64,000 nt of DNA from Chryseobacterium salivictor (GTDB lineage Bacteria; Bacteroidota; Bacteroidia; Flavobacteriales; Weeksellaceae), in the NCBI RefSeq assembly GCF_004359195.1, contig NZ_CP037954.1, positions 558,001 through 622,000 of the forward strand, written 5' to 3'. A program made the translations under genes and the position numbers. Below the pieces are notes generated by a model. The model was not told the origin of the DNA, made no database searches, and saw nothing but the letters and a program-made list of their open reading frames with translations. Positions 20,001 through 27,714 of the stretch are shown in pieces. Numbering within the stretch: the first letter of the stretch is position 1; each line of letters starts with the position of its first letter.

Positions 20001-22027
20001 CAAATATTCCAAACAGTCCGCTCAATATTGACATTAAAAACTTCAAGATTGAAACGGTAACGGAACTCATTAAAAAAGATTCGCTTCTGGCAAAAGGGAA
20101 TATTAATGGAACTGCACAAATCCGCGACTTGCAAAACAATATGACTTTTACGTCAGATATTGATGTGACTGATTTGTATGTTTACGGAAGTCCGGCCGGG
20201 AATTTAGAAATTAAAGCCAATAACCAATCTTCGGATTTAATCCGTGCAGATATCGCACTTTCCGGCTTTGATAATGATGTAAAACTGGGAGGAACTTACA
20301 ATACCAAATCCAGCGATTTGGATATGAACCTCAACATGAATCAGCTTCAAATGAAAACGGTTCAGGGATTCTCGATGAATGCCATTGAAAAAGCTGAAGG
20401 TTATCTTTCCGGAAATTTAAAAATAAGCGGAAAAACCGATGCGCCAAATATTTTGGGCGGAATTAAATTTAACGAAGTTGGTCTGGGACTAACCCAATTG
20501 GGAAGCCGTTTTAAAAACATTAATGATGAAATAAAATTCACCAACCGTGGAATTGATTTCGATAGTTTTAAAATTAAAGACGAATCCGGAAATGCCATTG
20601 TAATCGACGGAGCCGTGCTTACCAAAACGTATAAGGATTTTGCTTTTAACTTAGATGTAAAAGCGAGAAACTTTAAAGTAGTCGATTCTGAAAAAGACAA
20701 CGACAAAATAATGTATGGCGTTCTCGCGATGAATGCAGATTTAAAAATCCGTGGTAATCTGGATTTACCAAAGGTTGACGGAAATTTAAAGGTGACCGAT
20801 AAAACCGATTTCACTTTTGTTTTACCGCAATCTTCACCTGCTTTGCAAGAGCGTGAAGGAATTGTAGAATTCATTGATCAAGATCAAATTGCTTTACAAA
20901 AAACTATTAAAGCAGATTCACTAACCGACCAAAGCCAAATTAAAGGAATGGACGTGAACGTGAATATCGAAGTCGTTAAAGAAGCGAAAATCTCTTTAAT
21001 TATCGATCAGGCGAATGGTGATTTTGTAAAACTTCAAGGTGAAGCACAGTTAACGGGCGGCATCGATCCTTCGGGAAAAACAACTTTAGTCGGCATTTAT
21101 CAGGTTGAAAAAGGAGCGTACGAAATGTCGGTAAGTTTACTGAAAAGAAAATTTGAAATCGAAAAAGGAAGCACCATTACCTGGACAGGCGAACCGATGA
21201 CGGCGAACTTAGACATTACCGCAGTGTACAAAACGGATGCGGCGCCACTCGATTTATTACAGCAGCAACTGGCCACCGCTTCTGCCAGCGAACTCAATCA
21301 GTACAAGCAAAGAATACCCTTCAACACTTTACTGATCATGAAAGGTGAATTGCTGAAACCTGTGATTACTTTTGACATCACCACTTCTAAGGAAAACAAT
21401 TCTGTCTCTTCTGAAGTGATTGACAATACGACGGCGAAACTCGATCAGTTGCGGCGCGAGGAATCCGAAATGAATAAACAGGTTTTTGCCTTGCTTCTTT
21501 TAAACAGATTCGTGGGTGAAAACCCTTTCCAAAGTGAAACCGGTTTGTCGGCTTCTACTTTAGCGAAACAAAGTGTGAGTCGGATTTTATCGGATCAGCT
21601 GAACAATTTGGCTTCGGATTTAATTGGTGGCGTAGAATTGAATTTTGATCTGGAATCCACTGAAGATTATTCCAGCGGCAATAAAAATGAAAAAACCGAT
21701 CTGAATGTCGGCCTGACCAAAAGATTATTTGATGACCGCCTAAAAGTGACGGTGGGAAACAATTTCGCTTTGGAAGGAGATGCCAGACAAAATGAACAGA
21801 TGACCAGTATCGCAGGCGATATTACTTTGGATTACAGTCTTTCTAAAAACGGCAGATACATGCTGCGTGCTTACCGTAAAAACGATTATCAGGTCGCCTT
21901 GCAAGGACAGATTATCGAAACCGGAGTTGGATTTGTCATCACCTTAGATTATGATCAATTCAGGGAAATATTCGAACGTTCCAGGAAAAATAAAAATTTC
22001 AGAAAACAAAATACGTCTTCAAAATAA
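17024..22027 (+). CDS. tamB: TamB-like translocation/assembly module (DUF490)
   Basis: This 1667-residue envelope protein has one N-terminal membrane anchor (about residues 11-30). A very long repetitive beta-rich body forms a hydrophobic groove spanning the periplasm (AsmA/TamB/VPS13-like), and the TamB/DUF490 domain occupies the last 400 or so residues (for example GGIDPSGKTTLVGIYQVEKGAYEM and LNFDLESTEDYSSGNKNEKTDLNVGLTKRLFDDRLKVTVG). TamB proteins carry phospholipids to, or help assemble proteins in, the outer membrane. The start is GTG at 17024, immediately before the anchor; no ATG fits. The stop overlaps the start of the next gene (TAATG), so it is coupled to the outer-membrane partner TamL. 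Confidence 0.93.
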   Translation: MNIYHKILKYTGIFIASLLVLLMVLVFSLQFPSVQNFAKGKLVNYLEKKIKTKVILDRVYVSFPNSLVMENLYIQGQKVDTLLFARKLDVGLNIPKLLKNTADITSVDLEGVKANVVRNENGTFNFDYIIDAFATKDEEQTTSKPFIISLDKIKLKDIGISFIDNQSRNDINLYFKSFDTSVKTFDLKKNNYAVNDINMDGLRLKLKQDLVEEVANKVVEKVDSLKQQSPLKLGLNKIKLTNFNIDYGDDNTKTFTKIIFKELSTKINQLDLENSNFGIENLYLKGADINAKLFLPAQNAHPKKEEKVSTSTDEKSLALLLNKLVLDDVKVIYDNTAIAHTKSGMDFNHLSFSKMDVVLSDFKMKDRSFAGTIKSAEIKESRGLYIQKFTTDFVFEDQQAYLKELYLQTPKTILRDEVVLNYNSIEQLSANPGAVKISANIQKSKVGFSDILMLVPTLKNTVPFDKYPNAILNIDARLKGTVNDLLIQNLQLSGIDQLKVKASGTIKNAMNTDHLYYDLNVRELSSSAKTIYNLVPKNTIPTNITLPSHFKIAGTAKGTTQIVNTNLVVISTLGNAGIRASVDMKRKNQERYDVRANLQNLQIGKIIQNKDVGSITGQIAVKGQNFDPNKANADIKGNIKSVAYKGYTYQNMALNGKINHGAYVVNLDSKDPNADLKLLASGNFSQKEPTIKVKGTIRKLDLHQLGFYEDQMILAGDIDGDFTSLNPDAPNGYLNLKNFAISDTKDIFPLQEVSLKAVSTADQNQITLQSQIADIDLTGKYKLTQILGSLQNTINQYYQFQKPGTKVEKIDSNQFFTFNAKIKDDNLLRKFVPELTEFEPITLAGNYNADSRKLEVSGQIPQVTYGANKISGGVLTINNLNDALVYDVKLADFKNEKIALMKLSLNGDIKDNLISYNASTKDQKDVTKFLVAGNVEKIGDLTKISLNPDGLTLNYNNWQVSSDNFIQLSSKGILANNFAISNNGSEISVQSETNIPNSPLNIDIKNFKIETVTELIKKDSLLAKGNINGTAQIRDLQNNMTFTSDIDVTDLYVYGSPAGNLEIKANNQSSDLIRADIALSGFDNDVKLGGTYNTKSSDLDMNLNMNQLQMKTVQGFSMNAIEKAEGYLSGNLKISGKTDAPNILGGIKFNEVGLGLTQLGSRFKNINDEIKFTNRGIDFDSFKIKDESGNAIVIDGAVLTKTYKDFAFNLDVKARNFKVVDSEKDNDKIMYGVLAMNADLKIRGNLDLPKVDGNLKVTDKTDFTFVLPQSSPALQEREGIVEFIDQDQIALQKTIKADSLTDQSQIKGMDVNVNIEVVKEAKISLIIDQANGDFVKLQGEAQLTGGIDPSGKTTLVGIYQVEKGAYEMSVSLLKRKFEIEKGSTITWTGEPMTANLDITAVYKTDAAPLDLLQQQLATASASELNQYKQRIPFNTLLIMKGELLKPVITFDITTSKENNSVSSEVIDNTTAKLDQLRREESEMNKQVFALLLLNRFVGENPFQSETGLSASTLAKQSVSRILSDQLNNLASDLIGGVELNFDLESTEDYSSGNKNEKTDLNVGLTKRLFDDRLKVTVGNNFALEGDARQNEQMTSIAGDITLDYSLSKNGRYMLRAYRKNDYQVALQGQIIETGVGFVITLDYDQFREIFERSRKNKNFRKQNTSSK

Positions 22028-24372
22028 TGATAAAACTGAACAATTCTTATTATAAAATAGTCACGACACTTTCTTTGGCATTCCTAATTTCATCCTGTAG
22101 CAATACTAAATTTCTGCAGGAAGGTCAAATGTTATACACCGGCGCGAAAATCAACATTAAAAATGATACGCTCTCAAAAAAAGAAAAATCAAATTTAAAA
22201 GAAGCGATTCAGGAGCAACTTCGCCCGAAACCGAATTCTTCTTTTTTAGGTTTAAGGCCTAAACTTTACATTTACAATATCACCAAAGAACCTAAAAAAC
22301 AAAAAGGAATTGGCTACTGGCTGAAATATAAAATCGGAGAAAAACCCGTTTTGCTGGGTGATGTCGATCGGGAATTCAATAAAAAGATCATCGTAAATTA
22401 TTCTGAAAACAAAGGTTTTTTTAATGCAAAAGCGTCATCAGACACCATTTCTAAAAATAAAAAAGCGCAGGTTATTTACACCTTAAAACCTGGTGCAAGA
22501 TATTTGATCAGCAAAGTTAATTTCCCCGAAGATTCTACCGTTATCAATTCTGAAATCCAATCGATAAAGGATAAAACTTTTTTAAAAACAGGAAATCCTT
22601 CCGATTTAGACATAATCAAAGCAGAGCGTGAGCGAATTGATGAACATCTAAAAAACCGTGGTTTTTATTATTTCAGTCCTGATAATATTATTGTTCAGGC
22701 AGACAGTACCGTGACCAAAAAACCTGAAGTTGAACTTTTCGTAAAACTGAAAAACAATACGCCGGCATTGGCAAAAGACCAGTTCACGATAGACAAAACG
22801 ATCGTTTTTGCAGATTATGATATCAGAGACGTAAAACTGGGGAAATATGGAGTTCCTTATAATACCGATTCTGTAGAAATATACAACAACATTCACATCA
22901 TCGATCCTAAAAATAAATTCAAACCGAAAATTTTCGACCGTACGCTTTATTTTGACAAAGGAGATCTGTACAACCGAACAGACCACAATCTTTCATTGAA
23001 CCGACTGATCAGTTTAGGCGTTTTCAAATTTGTGAAAAATGAGTTTATCGTTTCAGATTCACTGAATCATCAATTTGATGCATATTATCTTTTGACACCG
23101 AGACCTTTTCAGTCTTTGCGTTTAGAAACTTTAGGAAAAACCAATTCCGCCAATTATACCGGTGGAGAAGTTAATCTGAACTGGACGCACCGGAATTTTT
23201 TCCGCGGCGCTGAACAGTTAAAAGCGGCTATTTATGGCGCAGCAGATGTTCAGGTCGGCGGTCCAAAAGACGCAAACAATATTGTCAGAGTCGGTGCCAA
23301 TGCGCAACTTTCTATTCCGAGAATTGTGGCGCCGTTCCGATTTCATTCTTCAAGTGCTTATGTTCCGCGAACGAACATCAATATCGGTTATGAATATCTG
23401 AGCAGAACTCAATTGTACACTTTGCACAGTTTCACTACTTCATTCGGATATCTTTGGAAAGAAAACGAAAGAAAGGAACATGAATTAAAAATTTTGGATG
23501 TAACCGTTGTTGCCCCACAAAAGGTAACAGAGAAGTATCTGGAACAAATTAAGGGAAATCCATCGAAAGAAATCCCGGCAAATCCATCGCTTCAAAGAGT
23601 AATTGACAAACAATTGATTTTTGGTCCCACTTACAGTTACACCTATACCAATACGATGCTTCCGAAAAAGAACACTTTCTATTATAAAGGAAGTGCAGAT
23701 TTGGCAGGAACAATCACCGGTTTAGTGAGTGGCGCCGATGCAAAAGCCGGAAAACAAAAAGAACTTTTCAATATTCCTTTCAGTCAATATGCGAAGATGG
23801 AACATGATTTCAGATATTACAGAAAGGTGAACGATAAAAGTACTATTGCTACGCGGTTTATTGCAGGAATCGGATATCCTTACGGAAATTCAATGACAAT
23901 GCCTTACGTAAAACAGTTCTTTGTGGGCGGAAGTAATAGTATTCGTTCCTTCAGAGCCAGAACTTTAGGGCCGGGAAGTTATGATCCAAGAATCCAAAAT
24001 GCGTCTTTCTTTTTTGATCAGTCCGGAGATATTAAATTAGAACTGAATGCAGAATACCGCGCGAATATTTATAAGTTTTTAAATGCCGCCGTATTCGCTG
24101 ATGCAGGAAATGTCTGGCTCGTGAATGAGGATCTTACCCGTCCGGGTGGAAAATTCTCCAAAGACTTTGTAAAAGAAATCGCAGTTGGTGCCGGCGTCGG
24201 ATTAAGACTTGACTTTTCAATTCTTATTTTAAGACTGGATTTGGCAATGCCTCTCCGCATTCCTTATTATGAAGAAGGCGACCGCTGGACTTTTAATAAA
24301 ATTGATTTTGGAAGCAGTGCCTGGAGAAAAGACAATTTGATTTTGAATATCGCAATTGGTTATCCTTTCTGA
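22027..24372 (+). CDS. BamA/TamA-family outer-membrane protein (TamL type)
   Basis: This 781-residue outer-membrane protein has a lipoprotein signal (LISSC, Cys at about residue 19), a mark of the Bacteroidota TamL variant of TamA. POTRA-like repeats follow (for example PGARYLISKVNFPEDSTVI, with LKNRGFYYFSPDNIIVQ), then a 16-stranded Omp85 barrel from about residue 360. The lid-loop motif region reads FFVGGSNSIRSFRARTLGPG (the conserved RGF/RSF of loop 6). The C-terminal strand ends in NLILNIAIGYPF with the usual aromatic end. It starts at the ATG overlapping the tamB stop, so TamB-TamL form one operon and very likely one trans-envelope complex. Confidence 0.92.
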   Translation: MIKLNNSYYKIVTTLSLAFLISSCSNTKFLQEGQMLYTGAKINIKNDTLSKKEKSNLKEAIQEQLRPKPNSSFLGLRPKLYIYNITKEPKKQKGIGYWLKYKIGEKPVLLGDVDREFNKKIIVNYSENKGFFNAKASSDTISKNKKAQVIYTLKPGARYLISKVNFPEDSTVINSEIQSIKDKTFLKTGNPSDLDIIKAERERIDEHLKNRGFYYFSPDNIIVQADSTVTKKPEVELFVKLKNNTPALAKDQFTIDKTIVFADYDIRDVKLGKYGVPYNTDSVEIYNNIHIIDPKNKFKPKIFDRTLYFDKGDLYNRTDHNLSLNRLISLGVFKFVKNEFIVSDSLNHQFDAYYLLTPRPFQSLRLETLGKTNSANYTGGEVNLNWTHRNFFRGAEQLKAAIYGAADVQVGGPKDANNIVRVGANAQLSIPRIVAPFRFHSSSAYVPRTNINIGYEYLSRTQLYTLHSFTTSFGYLWKENERKEHELKILDVTVVAPQKVTEKYLEQIKGNPSKEIPANPSLQRVIDKQLIFGPTYSYTYTNTMLPKKNTFYYKGSADLAGTITGLVSGADAKAGKQKELFNIPFSQYAKMEHDFRYYRKVNDKSTIATRFIAGIGYPYGNSMTMPYVKQFFVGGSNSIRSFRARTLGPGSYDPRIQNASFFFDQSGDIKLELNAEYRANIYKFLNAAVFADAGNVWLVNEDLTRPGGKFSKDFVKEIAVGAGVGLRLDFSILILRLDLAMPLRIPYYEEGDRWTFNKIDFGSSAWRKDNLILNIAIGYPF

Positions 24373-24474
24373 TAATTTGATGAAAAAAGTTAGACCACAT
24401 TACTTTTTGAAGTATTCTTTGGTAACTCTATGGTAAAAAAAATAAGTGTTTTACTCTAAAAAAAAGATAATGAG

Positions 24475-25386
24475 ATGAAGAAGTTAACTTTTTTATGGAC
24501 GACTTTAATGGAAACCTTCACCGAATGGAATAACTCGCCGGCGGGTAAAGACGCTGCGAGTTTGGCCTATTATGCGATTTTTTCGATTCCGGGATTATTG
24601 ATTATCATTATTTGGATTGCCGGAAACTTTTTCGGGGAAGAAGCCATTCGTGGTGAAATCAGCCATCAGATCAACAGTGTGATGGGACAGGATGCCGCCC
24701 AAAGTATCGAGGACATGATCGCAGGAGCGTTGATAGACCGGCAGAATATCTTCATGAAAGCATTGGGAGTCGCTTCGCTGATTTACGGTGGAACGACTGT
24801 TTTCTTTCAGCTTCAAAAATCATTAAATAAACTTTGGGATGTAGAAGCAGCACCGAAAAAAGCCATTATCAAATTTTTACTCGACCGCGCCAATTCTCTG
24901 GGAATGATTATCGTGATTGGTTTTTTATTAATGATTACGATGGTTCTTTCTTCCCTGATCAGCCTGCTGAATAATTTCATCATGTTTCGGTTAGGATTTG
25001 AAACCTATGTTTTAATGGAGACCGTGAATTATTTGTCTGGATTTATTCTGGTCATCCTGGTTTTCGCTTTTATGTTTAAGGTTCTTCCGGATGCAGAAAT
25101 TTCATGGAAAGCGGTTTGGCCGGGCGCATTTCTTACGGCACTTCTTTTTACCGTCGGCAAGTTTTTGCTCAGTCTTTACTTTTCAGAACTGAAACCAACC
25201 TCCGCTTTCGGGACCGCAGGAACAATCGTTTTAATTATGATGTGGATTAATTACTCCTGTATGCTCATCTTTTTTGGCGCAGAATTTACTAAAGTGTACT
25301 CCCGGAACAAAGGAATTAAGATCGTGCCGTCCCGCCATGCAAAATGGAGTGCAGAAAAACTATATCACGAATCATTAAAAGAATAA
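24475..25386 (+). CDS. YihY/BrkB family inner-membrane protein
   Basis: This 303-residue membrane protein has about six membrane segments. The family signature is seen in DAASLAYYAIFSIPGLLIII near residue 27 and in the C-terminal segment SAFGTAGTIVLIMMWINYSCMLIFFGAEFTKVYSRNKG. It was once called ribonuclease BN by error. Current evidence points to envelope lipid transport with AsmA/TamB-like proteins, which fits its position right after tamB-tamL. The gap of 102 bp without a visible terminator allows cotranscription. The ATG at 24475 starts just before the first helix. Confidence 0.9.
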   Translation: MKKLTFLWTTLMETFTEWNNSPAGKDAASLAYYAIFSIPGLLIIIIWIAGNFFGEEAIRGEISHQINSVMGQDAAQSIEDMIAGALIDRQNIFMKALGVASLIYGGTTVFFQLQKSLNKLWDVEAAPKKAIIKFLLDRANSLGMIIVIGFLLMITMVLSSLISLLNNFIMFRLGFETYVLMETVNYLSGFILVILVFAFMFKVLPDAEISWKAVWPGAFLTALLFTVGKFLLSLYFSELKPTSAFGTAGTIVLIMMWINYSCMLIFFGAEFTKVYSRNKGIKIVPSRHAKWSAEKLYHESLKE

Positions 25387-25411
25387 CTTAATCCTCCTCG
25401 GAAAGACCTAA

Positions 25412-25447
25412 AAACCTGTAACGATTATATTCATCACAGGTTTTTTT
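25412..25447 (+). terminator. Terminator after BrkB-family gene
   Basis: The stem AAACCTGT / ACAGGTTT encloses a 16-nt loop and is followed by a run of T. It lies 26 nt past the stop. Confidence 0.85.
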
Positions 25448-25475
25448 GGCTGGAATTAAAATATTTTGATAGAAT

Positions 25476-25561
25476 TTGCTGATGATTAGTCTACAATAAT
25501 AAGCCAACTTTTTTTTTGCTGATGATTAGTCTACAATAATAAGACAACTTTTTATCAGCAA
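25476..25561. repeat. Two tandem 40-bp repeats with short flanking inverted repeat
   Basis: The unit TTTGCTGATGATTAGTC continues with TACAATAATAAG and CCAACTT (25476-25512) and recurs at 25516-25552 with one mismatch (AAGCC versus AAGAC). TTGCTGAT (25516-25523) is mirrored by ATCAGCAA (25554-25561). It looks like duplicated ends of a lost insertion sequence or a miniature element, which is an inference. Confidence 0.6.
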
Positions 25562-25747
25562 GAAATAAATTGTGCAGCGAAAAATGATAGTGAATAATGC
25601 CGCTTTTTGAAATTATGTTGATCATTTTTCTTTAACCTGCGTGATAAAAAGCTCATCGCCTTGAGAAATGCAAGCATTTATTAAAACATTGATATCCTAA
25701 GTTGGTTCCATGATATTGTAAATTTAGACAAACCTATGAACAGGGCA
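25562..25747. other. Gene-poor remainder between repeats and tRNA-Glu
   Basis: There is no intact gene. On the minus strand 25622-25696 reads as a 24-residue tail ending in NACISQGDELFITQVKEK and a stop, cut off upstream by another stop. It resembles the end of a decayed gene, perhaps of a mobile element given the adjacent repeats, but I cannot name it. Confidence 0.35.
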
Positions 25748-25783
25748 CAAAAAAAACTTCCGAAAAATTAATTTCGGAAGTTT
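25748..25783 (-). terminator. Terminator of the rpsT/tRNA-Glu unit
   Basis: The 12-bp hairpin AAACTTCCGAAA / TTTCGGAAGTTT is followed in the minus direction by eight T residues. It begins right at the encoded CCA of the tRNA. Confidence 0.88.
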
Positions 25784-25785
25784 GG

Positions 25786-25857
25786 TAGCCCGTAGGGGAG
25801 TCGAACCCCTCTTACCAGGATGAAAACCTGAGGTCCTAACCGATAGACGAACGGGCC
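25786..25857 (-). tRNA. tRNA-Glu (anticodon TTC), CCA encoded
   Basis: The full cloverleaf is readable on the minus strand: acceptor GGCCCGT / ACGGGCT, D-arm with GGTTAGG, anticodon stem CAGG/CCTG with loop TTTTCAT (anticodon TTC), and T-arm GAGGGGTTCGACTCCCC. CCA follows directly at 25783-25785. It lies 25 bp downstream of rpsT with no terminator between, so it is probably processed from the rpsT transcript. Confidence 0.95.
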
Positions 25858-25882
25858 AGTGCGTCTTTGCTTTTTTATATAA

Positions 25883-26137
25883 TTACGCTAATTTATTAAC
25901 GTGCTTAGTCAACTTACTTTTAAGGTTGGCCGCCTTGTTTTTGTGGATGATGTTTTTCTTCACCAACTTGTCTAACAAAGAGATTACTGATGGCAACTGT
26001 AAGGTAGCGGCAGCTTTATCTTCTTCATTTCTCAATACTTTCAAAACCGTTCTAGCAGTCTTGTGGTAATATCTGTTTATTACTCTTCTCTTTTCGCTTT
26101 GTCTGATTCTTTTCAGAGCTGATTTATGATTTGCCAT
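25883..26137 (-). CDS. rpsT: Small-subunit ribosomal protein bS20
   Basis: This 84-residue, highly basic protein binds 16S rRNA early in 30S assembly. It begins MANHKSALKRIRQSEKRR, the standard bS20 signature, and is almost all helical. Length is normal. The ATG at 26137 follows a leader of about 15 nt from a clear promoter. There is no Shine-Dalgarno, in line with the altered 16S tail of this organism. It is flanked by two tRNA-Glu genes on the same strand. The downstream one is probably cotranscribed; the upstream one has its own promoter. Confidence 0.98.
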   Translation of the reverse strand: MANHKSALKRIRQSEKRRVINRYYHKTARTVLKVLRNEEDKAAATLQLPSVISLLDKLVKKNIIHKNKAANLKSKLTKHVNKLA

Positions 26138-26157
26138 ATCTTCTTAAAACTTGGGTG

Positions 26158-26186
26158 CAAAGATAATAATCTTTTTTTAATTACAA
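26158..26186 (-). promoter_or_regulatory. Promoter of rpsT
   Basis: On the minus strand TTG (complement of 26184-26186), an 18-nt spacer, then TATCTTTG (complement of 26158-26165). This matches the Bacteroidota consensus and lies 20 nt before the rpsT start codon. Confidence 0.8.
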
Positions 26187-26226
26187 AATCTTTTTTAATA
26201 AACTTTTCAAAAACTTTCATCTTTAG

Positions 26227-26298
26227 TAGCCTATAAGGGAATCGAACCCCTGTTGCAAGACTGAAAATCTTGAGTCCTTACCACTAGACGAATAGGCC
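26227..26298 (-). tRNA. tRNA-Glu (anticodon TTC), CCA not encoded
   Basis: The minus-strand cloverleaf has acceptor GGCCTAT / ATAGGCT, anticodon stem CAAGA/TCTTG with loop TTTTCAG (anticodon TTC), and T-arm with GGTTCGATTCC. The three bases after the discriminator are CTA rather than CCA, so the tail is added post-transcriptionally. It has the same anticodon as the tRNA at 25786 but differs at many positions, including the anticodon stem. Confidence 0.95.
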
Positions 26299-26314
26299 TT
26301 TGCTTTGAGGACTG

Positions 26315-26345
26315 CAAAAATAGAAATTAGTTTTTAATCCTGCAA
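26315..26345 (-). promoter_or_regulatory. Promoter of upstream tRNA-Glu
   Basis: TTG (complement of 26343-26345), a 20-nt spacer, then TATTTTTG (complement of 26315-26322), 16 nt before the first base of the tRNA. It is followed by GCA, as at the rrn and rpsT promoters. Confidence 0.78.
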
Positions 26346-26358
26346 CATTTTTTCAAAA

Positions 26359-27648
26359 TTATCTTGAAATTTTTTGAATCACCGAATTATTAATTCCTTT
26401 TCCCTCCAGATCATTTTGCACTTTTACCGCTTCTTCTAAACTGGAAAACTTGCCGTAGGTATAGTAGAACTTGCCTTTCTCCTTTGTGCGGATCACGTCT
26501 TTCAAGGTATTGAGCACCGCAGAATTGGCACTTAATTTCTGATCACTCACCGCAACTTCTAAAGTATAATAACCAATACCTAATTTCTGATGGGGTACAA
26601 ATGATATCGCCACAGCATTTTTAAAGCCGGCATCTTTAACCGTTTTTAAATTATTATCCCGAACAGAGGCCAAATTAGTCACGCTATAATAATACTTATA
26701 CAAATCATTGTCTTTGATCGTTAGAACGTAATTCAGGCCTTTTAAAGCCGGATCACTGCTGTTATACTTCATCGGTGATGACATCAGTAAAATTCTGAAA
26801 TCATTTTTCAAAGCGATTTCTGCCGGCCTCTCTGGTTCTTTTGGCACATTTACAATGCTTCCATTTCTTTCAATCGCTTTTTTATAACTTACAATAGCGT
26901 CATAAATACTTTCCGCAATTTCATTTTGACCCTTGTCCGAGGCCAAATACATTCCTTCCTCGTAATTACTGATGAAACCGGTTTCAATTAAAACAGAAGG
27001 CATCGCGTTTAACCGCAGCACGTGAAGATTCTGTTGTTTTACTCCCCGCGAAAACCGCTGATTCTTTTTTTCAAAATTCCCTTCTACAAAACTGCCGAAG
27101 AGAAGACTGCTTTCTAAATATTTACTTTGCTGAATTTTAAGCGCAATTAATGATTCAGGAGATTTCGGATCGTACGAAGCAAAGGTCTCGCGGTCTTTTT
27201 CATCCAGGAAAATCACATCATTTTCTGCTTTGGCCACTTCAAGATTTGTTTTATTCTGATCTGGACCCTGCACAAAGGTTTCGGTTCCATATGGCGAAGT
27301 TTTCGTACTTGCATTGCAGTGAACGGAGACGAATAAATCTGCTTTACTCCGGTTCGCTAAGGTAGTCCGATCGGTTAATGACGGAAATTCATCGATTTTC
27401 CGGGTGTATATGATTTTAAAATCCTTGCTTTTTTCGAGCATACGCCCTAATTTCAATACCACAGCCAGGGTAACATCTTTTTCCCGTAAAGTTCCAAGTT
27501 CACTGTAATACCTGTTTGCCCCATGATCAGAGCCACCATGCCCCGCATCCAGGACAATCGTGAACTTTTTTTGAGCACTGGGAAGAATAAATATCAATGA
27601 GAAAAAAAGGAATAAATATTTTTTAAAAGAAAAACTATCAGTAATCAT
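26359..27648 (-). CDS. N-acetylmuramoyl-L-alanine amidase with SPOR-like tail
   Basis: This 429-residue exported peptidoglycan hydrolase cuts the bond between N-acetylmuramic acid and L-alanine. After a signal segment (about 10-25, ending LPSAQ) the Amidase_3 domain runs to about residue 250. Zinc ligands are the His in DAGHGG, the Glu in LREKD and the His in FVSVHCNA, with the catalytic Glu in SVLIETGF. The last 130 residues include SPOR-like segments (YYTYGKFSSLEEAVKVQNDLEGKG), which bind denuded glycans at division septa. An insertion with QNKTNLEVAKAENDVIF is typical of Bacteroidota members. It is divergent from lptD, a pairing often seen in flavobacteria. Confidence 0.92.
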   Translation of the reverse strand: MITDSFSFKKYLFLFFSLIFILPSAQKKFTIVLDAGHGGSDHGANRYYSELGTLREKDVTLAVVLKLGRMLEKSKDFKIIYTRKIDEFPSLTDRTTLANRSKADLFVSVHCNASTKTSPYGTETFVQGPDQNKTNLEVAKAENDVIFLDEKDRETFASYDPKSPESLIALKIQQSKYLESSLLFGSFVEGNFEKKNQRFSRGVKQQNLHVLRLNAMPSVLIETGFISNYEEGMYLASDKGQNEIAESIYDAIVSYKKAIERNGSIVNVPKEPERPAEIALKNDFRILLMSSPMKYNSSDPALKGLNYVLTIKDNDLYKYYYSVTNLASVRDNNLKTVKDAGFKNAVAISFVPHQKLGIGYYTLEVAVSDQKLSANSAVLNTLKDVIRTKEKGKFYYTYGKFSSLEEAVKVQNDLEGKGINNSVIQKISR

Positions 27649-27714
27649 CGGTAAATTTTAAAATTTATATTAATTTTGACGGCAATATATAATATATAAT
27701 AGAATAAAAGCGCT

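Noticed and set aside
25476..25561. Possible CRISPR array
   Set aside because: Only two units in direct tandem with a 3-nt spacing, no spacers and no cas genes.
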